The notes under the pieces are model-generated. The model had not been told where the DNA came from, did not search any database, and saw only the letters and a list, made by a program, of their open reading frames with translations. A program made the position numbers and the translations under genes. From the NCBI GenBank assembly GCA_050084985.1, contig JBITNC010000002.1:3038001-3102000 (forward strand): a stretch of DNA of 64,000 nucleotides, read 5' to 3'. Shown piece by piece: positions 57,182-64,000 of the stretch. Each line of letters starts with the position of its first letter. The stretch's first letter is position 1. This stretch comes from Nageia nagi (taxonomy: Eukaryota; Pinophyta).

Positions 57182-58467
57182 TGTAAAATCCCAAATAATT
57201 CTCCAAGCAAATATTAGCCAAAAAATAAGCAATAAATATCAAATTATGCTCCTAAGCATGCCACGAACTGATCTAGGGTATCAAACATGCATAATTATGA
57301 GCCAAAAATGCCAACGACTCACTCTATAAGCCAAATAACATCTTAATTGTCCAACGTCATACACAAGGAAGCAAGATTGCCTCAAACAAACCAAAATATG
57401 AGACAAAAGATGGAGATCAAGTGTATCATGACTTAATTAATGATGAATGAGGAGTACAATACAAACCAGGCCCTCAAGGACTCAATGTTGGCCTCCAAGG
57501 AGGTAACTAGGGCACATTGATGTGCAAAGATGTACACTGTTGCAGATATGTTGTAGAACAACCACACTCTACTAGATCTGTGGACGCTACATTGAAGGAC
57601 TTTCTCATAGGCTAGCTCCCGACAAAGAGAACAAATACAATTTTGGAATACCATTGGATGGATTCAAAGATGTAGACCACTATGGATGCCTTAGGGTAGG
57701 GCAACCTCACTGCATGAACATTCACCTCAATCACTAGTTAAAAGGTGTTCTAAGCCTCTTGGACTCTCCCTGGTCTACACACCCAAGGGTGCTTGACATC
57801 GCCAAGATTTGAGAAGCTCCGAAGAGTAAAGGGGGTTTCAGTATCAAATTCAACATATTTATACAATGATGTGAATCTCCTTTATATAGTTTTCTCCTAG
57901 ATCTCACCTAGGAATCATGTGCATGCCTTTCTAATCCAATGTTGCCTTGGGATGCCAATAATCACATTTAGCAGTCCACATTACAATATCCAATGGCTAG
58001 ATATGCAATGCCTCATATTGGAGACTAATATTGCATTTACAATTATTAATTGGCCTTAGAATCATGTATTACAACTCATACAAGTGGTCCCCATTACTAC
58101 TATGATAAAACACACTAAATCTACTCTTAATTACTAAGCTCACACCTAAATATAATCTATAACTAACTCATATCCCAAGGAGAGGGATGTCACACTCCAA
58201 GGGGTCAATATGGAGATGTTCTTGGATTTTTGTGTGCAGACACGGTATAGAAGATTGGTCCCACTGGTGAACTTCAAGAGACCATAACTCTTTCGTTTCC
58301 TGATGAAACCATGTCATATAACCTATCAAAACACTTCCCACAAGATGCTCTATCTAATGAAGAAGTCTAATCAACCATCCAAAACTTGTGGCGAACTTTA
58401 TTTTCAAAACGGGAACACCTAGGATCCCAAATTTCACCAATTTAGCCCAAAAGGGGATGATGTTACA
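57182..58467 (-). repeat. 5' LTR of the non-autonomous element (TATA box at 57891-57899)
   Basis: 1,286 bp. The minus-strand start TGTAACATCATCCCC and end GATTTTACA are clear. On the minus strand CTATATAAAGG (about 57889-57899) is a good TATA box. The solo LTR 3829-4717 is a relative. Confidence 0.87.
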
Positions 58468-59986
58468 ATGTCATAGTGGATGACCAAAAGAAGTTATGGC
58501 AGAAGAAGGGCTGCATGATTTTGTTCGACTGTTGGGAAGATCAAAGGGGAGGACATTGATAAACTTTCTCGTTGCTTCAAGAGGAGGCACAATTATTTTG
58601 AGATTTGTGGATGCCTCTAACAAAGTAAAAAATAGAGGTACTCTTTTTCAGTTGTAAGAGTCAGTGATCTTGGACCATTGTAATCATTGATAATGCAGCT
58701 GCATATGTTGCAATAGGAAGAGATCTAGAGGAGAGGTTTCCTACATTGTTTTGGATAACTTGTGTGGCCCATTGCATTGACTTCATATTGGAAAAATATC
58801 CTGGATGATTGAATATGTTGCAAATGCTAAGAAGATCATAAAATTCATTTATAACCATAGTTGGGTTTTGGATTTGTTAAGGCAACACATTGAGGGAAGG
58901 GATATCATGCGACCAGGAATCACATGATTTGCAACAAACTTTCTAAAGCTTTAGATCCTTTATTCTAGAAAAGCAGGTGTGAAGAGGATGTTCATCTTAG
59001 ATGAATGGAACCAATCAGAGTGGAGCACACGTGTGGATGGTCATGTGTGTGCAAACATTGTGTTTGATCATGGTTTTTGGAAAAGGCCATGGAAAAGGCC
59101 AAAGAGACCATCAAGAGGTACTAAATAAATATGTCAGTCAAATATCCACAAGCCAATACATGCTGCATCATAGTTCCTAAATCCAAAATTTTACTTTGCT
59201 GAATCATCAAACTTTGAATCCGATGATGAAGTTTTGAGTGGACTCTATTTGTGCGTTGAGAGGATGGTGGCACGTGATGAAGATAAAGTTATGCAAATAT
59301 AGAAGGAATTGACAACATATAAGAATGCAAATGGCTACCTCTTCTCTAGTATTACTTGCATCACATCAAGGGAAACTGAAATACCAGGTTCAATCATATA
59401 TGTTTATAAAAATTAAAATATAACTTGATGTGAAAATTAAATTTTAAAATTAATAAAATTGTAATCTGATATTTTTTTATTGTTGAATTGTAGTTGTGTT
59501 GTGAGATTCATTTGGTGCAAAATGCTCTCTTCTACAACAATTGGCCATACATATTTAGAGCCAACCTTGCAGCGCTAGTGGGTGTGAGCGCAATTGGAAT
59601 TTATTTGAGCAAATTCATAAAAAAAAATGTAATAGATTGATGAAAGAAAGGTTGGACAAATTGGTATTTGTGAACTACAACCTAAGGCTGCGTAATAGAA
59701 GGATCGAGGGGATTGATAGGGATCCTATCAATTTGGTAACATTGATCACACAAATTCATGGATCAAATCTATGAATGATTGGCAAGATGATATTCTCGAA
59801 GGGGATGGTCTAGAACACCTAAAGAGGGAGATGGAAAAAGATACTGCAACAGAATAAGATTCTAAATTTGAAATTGAAAGTCAAGACCAACCAATCTCAT
59901 CAAGTGCACTAACAACATCAAGGGCATATGAAACTAGGGTAGTTACAAAAGACAAAGCGAGGGGGAAAAAGAGAGCACATCCTTGA

Positions 59987-61737
59987 TGTGTTTGAATTTT
60001 CAGTATCAATTTTGTTTTTTGAAAAATGAAAAGAACATTGCGATATATATGTAATATTTATGATTTTTTGACATAACGTAATTATTAAATATATGAAGTT
60101 ATAAACTATGAAGTTTACAGTTTATCACTTAATATTGCATAGTGATTACATAAAGTATAAACTATGAAGGCTGCACCATTATGTAATTGTTTTGATATCA
60201 TCCATGAAGTACGACATTATGTATAAGCTTATGAAGAATCACAATGAATTGCAAAAAAAACGTAATATTTTGATTTCTAGTGTAGTCTTTTGTGTTTTGG
60301 AGTTTTTGGTAACGCAAAGTTGAAAATGGAATTTGAAATACATATACATATTTTTTACGGTTTTTTTTTTCCGAACTTTTGCTTCTTTTTTGTTGAATCG
60401 GCGATTAAACTTTTCAGCCAACCAACCAATTATTATCGAGGAGTGAAATTTAAAACTTTGGTGTCAAGCAACCATGCATCTTACCATGATGCAAAAGAGG
60501 TATTGAGCACATCACCATCAATACTAACATCAACATTGGATTCCCCTTAAGACTGTGGTCACTACATCGATGCTGTTGGAACTAAAGAACCTATGTGATC
60601 TATTGAGACTGTCAAGGAATAGGATCAACACACAATCGCTTTCTGGTATGTAGAGTAGGCAAAGGAGGGTCATCTCTCCTCCTATGCACTCCTTGTCCTG
60701 AAGAGGCCTAAAAAAGAGGTAATCAGGTGATCACTTGTCGAGTGTTAAGCGTCATATAAGAGATGCTTCCTAAGAAGGAACGCCTCTCTGAGATAAAGTG
60801 GCACACAATGCTAGTTTGAAAACTGAAAGAAGGTTGAAATCGAACTATGGGAGAAGAAATTTGCGGTGAACTAGAACCTAATGTGTTTGAAGATGTGGAG
60901 GTGGATGTACTTACAGGAGCATGATGTGTATCTTCAATTGATTCCTTTGAAGTTTCTTTTCTTTCTTTGGTGACCATCCACCTTGTATACACTTTTCTAG
61001 TTTCCAGCTTGAAACAAAAAAAAAATAGAAGACAATTGTTTATCAATGGATAAACAGTTCAAGGCCCTCCTAGCACCAATCTATGTTGGGATGGAAATCC
61101 TTCTTCTTACAAGATTCATTGGAAGATGGCAGACTAGGAAAGCATCACAACATTTGGATGAGACAACGTTACCTATCCCCACTTGAAAGGACTAATACCC
61201 CAAGGTTTCTATCTTCAAATGTGCCTAGCTAGTGGATAAAATCCTAGATTAGGTTAGTCAAGGAGAGATGATAGCAATCATCCACATAATAAGGCCTATG
61301 GAATGTTTTCACAATGGTCAAAGTTGCAATCGGTTCTTGAAAAAAATAAAAAGAAAACAAGAAAAGCTTAAAAGAAAAGAGAGCAAAGAATGAATTAGTG
61401 AGCACACTATCTTCTCAATAGATCACATTTCACCAGTAATGCAATGTTTAAGTCACTTATCTTCTAAATTTATTAAGAAACACTATCCATTCATCCAATT
61501 TGCCATTCATGACTTTGTCCAAATTATAAACAAACAGGAGCACAAAGCAATTCGATCAAATATGGATAAGAATAGAAAAGATGGGAACAACACACAAGTT
61601 TGAATAGATGTTTCTAATCTAATGTCATAGAAAAAAGTTACATTCAGATTACATTTACTTAACATGCAAACTGTGGAAGATATCAATCAAGTAAAAATTC
61701 CAATGCTTCGAAAAATATCCAACCAATTTTTCTTAAA
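59987..61737. other. Unassigned, with a short ORF and the CTTGGGGTA motif (minus)
   Basis: A 107-codon minus frame (60723-61046) with a Ser/Thr-rich middle matches nothing I know. At 61188-61207 the minus strand reads CTTGGGGTATTAGTCC. Purine-rich sequence follows (61340-61390), as at 36.6 and 45.0 kb. No gene is assigned. Confidence 0.4.
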
Positions 61738-62457
61738 TTATCCGAATTGGATCATGTGTCAGGTTGTCTTTTCAGGAGCAATACTCATTCCAGAGGTATA
61801 TGTGCTTGGAGACAGATCAAAGATCAAAATCTAGATTTTTTTGGCATTCAGTTTTAGGCCGCTAGCTATGTGCAAATTGCTGATTTTAGGCCGCTAACGT
61901 GTACCTTGATGAGTCAGCAAGAGCATTTGAAGAGACATTGGCATTTCGAGAGACTAAGCAGTTCAAGTTCCTTGGCCGACATTCAGAGTGTTTTGGAGGC
62001 TTATTTAGTGGCGTATCTTGTTCTTTGAATTCTCAATGAGGATTGTAGAGTTTTGGGATTTTAGAATTGTAATAGTTTGAAGGAAGACCAAGATTCATTC
62101 CAGAATTCTTGTAGTTATGAAATTGTTTTCTTCATGCTATAGGAGGTTGCAGTAATTGTAGGAGATTGTATTGCCATTGTGTTGATGGTATTTCTCTATG
62201 CATGTAATATTGTAATGTCCATAGACAATGACAAGAGAAGGCTCCAATTCTATGTTGGATTAGCCCACATTGGGTGAACCAAGGTAAATCATTGTGTTGA
62301 TCTTGTTGTGTTTTTGAGATTGTAAGTTTGTGATTTACATTATGCGAATTTAAAATTTATATGCAATTTGTATGATCTCATAATGGTGAATGTATTTTCC
62401 TTCGAATCTGTAAGTGAGGATCCGAGTATGCTATAAGCATCCGGTGATTACGGATCA
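61738..62457 (+). mobile_element. Solo LTR (720 bp) with perfect target-site duplication
   Basis: Starts TTATCCGAATTGGATC (a mutated TGATCCAAAATTTGGATC) and ends TTACGGATCA. The flanks are TTAAA (61733-61737 and 62458-62462). Near the 3' end TTAGCCCACATTGGGTGAAC matches the block in the solo LTR 40436-41470, so it is the same family. Confidence 0.8.
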
Positions 62458-62864
62458 TTAAAACTCTAGATTTCTAAAGAAAATGCATCCAAGCATAAGG
62501 ATCCCTGCAAGGAGATATCAAATTCAAGAATTCAGATCCACAATCTCATAGAATGAAATGTCTATGTGATTCTTAAAGTTGCCCAATTCAACAAGAAAGA
62601 GTTCTCAATGTGTAAAAGTTTTATCTCCTTTTGAGAAAACTTAGTTGATCCTCCTCCAAAATGACCCCCTCTTGAGGTATTTGTTGTGCCTGCACTACAC
62701 CCCCAAAAACTTGCATTTTGAGGACCCTCACAAAATGGCAAATAAAGACATGGAGGAAATTTGTTTTTCAAGGAAATGCATGCATCTTAGTCTAGCAAGA
62801 AGAAATATGACAAAATCTGCATTTTCATGATGAAAACAAGTCAAAAAAATGTCATCCTGCCTTA
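62458..62864 (-). other. Unassigned, with a conserved 50-bp motif on the minus strand
   Basis: 62681-62738 is the inverted form of the motif GGGTCCCCAAAATG...GTGTTGTGCAGGCACAACA seen at 52.3 kb. Nothing else is recognised. Confidence 0.5.
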
Positions 62865-63878
62865 GGCGCATGTTTTAAGGGACATGCTTTTGCATGTACC
62901 CTAGAACGTGCGCCCTCCTTCATGCTGCATATTTTGCATTGAGTCTTGCATTTTCAGTCTTAAAACTACATTTTTCATGTCCATCATGCTACAAAAATTG
63001 CATCCCCTCCATTGCATTCCATTCTGATCAATTTTGAAGGAAAATCTGCATTTTGTCATTGAGCGCATGTTTTGAGGGACATGCTTTTTGCATGTCCCCA
63101 AAACGATGTGACCAAGATCAGTGAGGAATCCCTATACTTAGAAAATTCTCAAAGTTGCACAAAAAGGAAGAGAGCGCATGTTTTGAGGGACATGCAAAAC
63201 GGTGCGCATAGGCTAAAGAAGAATTTCGGTACTTAGTCCTTTTTTTTTAGAAAATTGTAAAGGAAGGCTAAGCGCATGTTTTGAGGGACATGCTTTTGCA
63301 CATCCCCAAAACGGTGCACCCAGCTTCAAGGCATAAAATTTGGCTAAGTGTTGGACCCAGGCATTGACAAGTGTGATCACATGCACTCAACCTTCATTTG
63401 TAATTTTGTACCAATCATATTGTGACACCTGTCCAGCCCTAGGAAACTTATAAAAGGAAGGTCAGCCTCAGTATTTAGTTTGGTTGGTCGAATTTGGAGC
63501 CTTTTGCAGAGCCAAGTCACGAAAGCACATCCCCTAAAACGTGCACCTTGTTTTGGATCATTAATTTCAAGTCATTTTCATAATCTTTTGCATTGGGAGG
63601 TGTGCCACAGACTAGGCACATGTTTTCTGGTGTGTTCTTAGGCACTCACCTAAATTGGTGCGCCCGTCTCCAAACGTCCTGGCCTAGGGTCAAATTTGCC
63701 TGAGTATAAAATCAAAGTGAAGGGCTAGGCACATGCTTTTGCACCCCTCTCAAAAGGTGCGACCAAGATATGAAGGCTTTCAAGTTTGATGAAAAGTGAC
63801 TAAGTCCTTTTGTAGAACACAAGGTGGCTAGCGTATGCATTTTGGTACATGCTTTTGCATGTCCTCAAAACGGTACGC
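62865..63878. repeat. Hairpin array 2: about eight palindromic units
   Basis: Units at 62865, 63063, 63173, 63272, 63521 (half), 63615, 63728 (partial) and 63831. The model unit is GCGCATGTTTTGAGGGACATGC, a TTTT loop, then a near inverted complement starting GCATGTCCCCAAAACG and ending TGCGC. In unit 1 the arms are 62865-62887 and 62892-62914, with 19 of 23 Watson-Crick pairs and two possible G-U pairs. Unit 3 lacks the inner half of the second arm. The spacers are unrelated. Confidence 0.83.
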
Positions 63879-64000
63879 CCATTACTCTGGCTCCGCTATT
63901 TGACCTTACTTTCAGCCAACCAAAGGGTGACACTGGTAATTTTGAAGACTATATATATTAAGTCACCCCTTTTGTCATTTTTCCAGTTCATTTCATTTTG
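63879..64000. other. Window end, unassigned
   Basis: AT-rich sequence with ACTATATATATTAAG near 63949; it may be a continuing LTR promoter. Another TATA-like CTTATAAAAGG is at about 63447, inside hairpin array 2. No ORF. Confidence 0.35.

Larger units (their letters stand above)
52936..58467 (-). mobile_element. Non-autonomous LTR retrotransposon (no RT) with an unknown ORF
   Basis: 3' LTR 52936-54008 and 5' LTR 57182-58467 on the minus strand, with TGTAACATC...TTTTACA ends. It has a perfect primer-binding site and a polypurine tract. Flanks GTGTC (52931-52935) and ATGTC (58468-58472) are a target-site duplication with one mismatch, inside the hAT sequence. The 3.2 kb interior has a gag-derived module and a 293-codon ORF but no protease, RT or integrase. 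It must have depended on enzymes from another element. Confidence 0.9.
52815..59986 (+). pseudogene. hAT-superfamily transposase pseudogene, split by an LTR element
   Basis: Cut-and-paste DNA transposase remnant in two parts, 52815-52935 and 58473-59986, joined across the LTR element. Blocks in order: MVNALTTTGVGYKPPTAHDLRG; KKGCMILFDCWEDQRGRTLINFLV (DUF659-type, 58510-58580); VIIDNAAAYVA and LFWITCVAHCIDFIL (58680-58800); KFIYNHSWVLDLLR and RPGITRFATNF-like; a GT-AG intron 59388-59493; and the dimerisation signature SASGCERNWNLFEQIHKKK...LVFVNYNLRLRNR (59571-59715). The acidic tail ILEGDGLEHLKREME ends at 59984-59986. Stops (for example 59556 and one after DLRG) and frameshifts make it dead. 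Terminal inverted repeats were not found. Confidence 0.9.

Noticed and set aside
60723-61046. 107-codon minus-strand ORF as a gene
   Set aside because: Low-complexity Ser/Thr-rich middle, no recognised homology and no promoter or neighbour support; noted only as unassigned.

Overview
This is a stretch of plant nuclear DNA, and I infer a gymnosperm (conifer-like) genome. One interrupted single-copy gene is spread over more than 26 kb, its largest intron is 20.8 kb, and almost everything else is nested or decayed LTR retrotransposon sequence with some LINE and hAT debris. The gymnosperm assignment rests on giant introns, the repeat load and retroelement style; no taxon-specific marker is visible. 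I found no rRNA, tRNA or CRISPR.

The host gene is an aldehyde oxidase (molybdo-flavoenzyme) on the minus strand. Six exons covering the middle and molybdenum-domain part, about 615 residues, lie at 31679-31420, 31221-31012, 30824-30606, 9755-8795, 5294-5199 and 5126-5028, all with GT-AG borders. The N-terminal iron-sulphur and FAD exons and the last exon(s) are not seen. Exon 8795-9755 has lost one base in each of two G runs, so this is either a recent pseudogene or carries homopolymer sequencing errors.

The introns are packed with elements. A solo LTR (3829-4717) lies in the intron downstream of the last visible exon. Another solo LTR (7001-7624) lies in the 3.5 kb intron. The 20.8 kb intron holds a solo LTR (10136-16729) split by a Ty3/gypsy-type element with gag and protease remnants (10655-16060). 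It also holds an old minus-strand Ty1/copia element (19455-29239) split by a young plus-strand copia element (23440-28411). LINE remnants lie on both sides.

Upstream of the visible gene exons are a gypsy integrase scrap (about 32.0 kb), a decayed minus-strand copia (33.2-36.0 kb), a degenerate 183-bp tandem array (37.8-39.4 kb) and a truncated LTR holding another solo LTR (40275-42093). From 42.1 to 49.4 kb two copies of an unrecognised large-ORF element (called X here) lie tail to tail; a third, more diverged copy starts the window (1-2160).

The right part has an array of eight hairpin-forming repeat units (49575-50545) and a solo LTR (51076-52117). A hAT-type transposase pseudogene (52815-59986) follows, split by a 5.5 kb LTR element with no reverse transcriptase but an unknown 293-codon ORF (52936-58467). 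After it come one more solo LTR (61738-62457) and a second hairpin array (62865-63878). The most unusual items are element X, the two hairpin arrays, the 183-bp array and a 40-bp templated filler at a truncated LTR.
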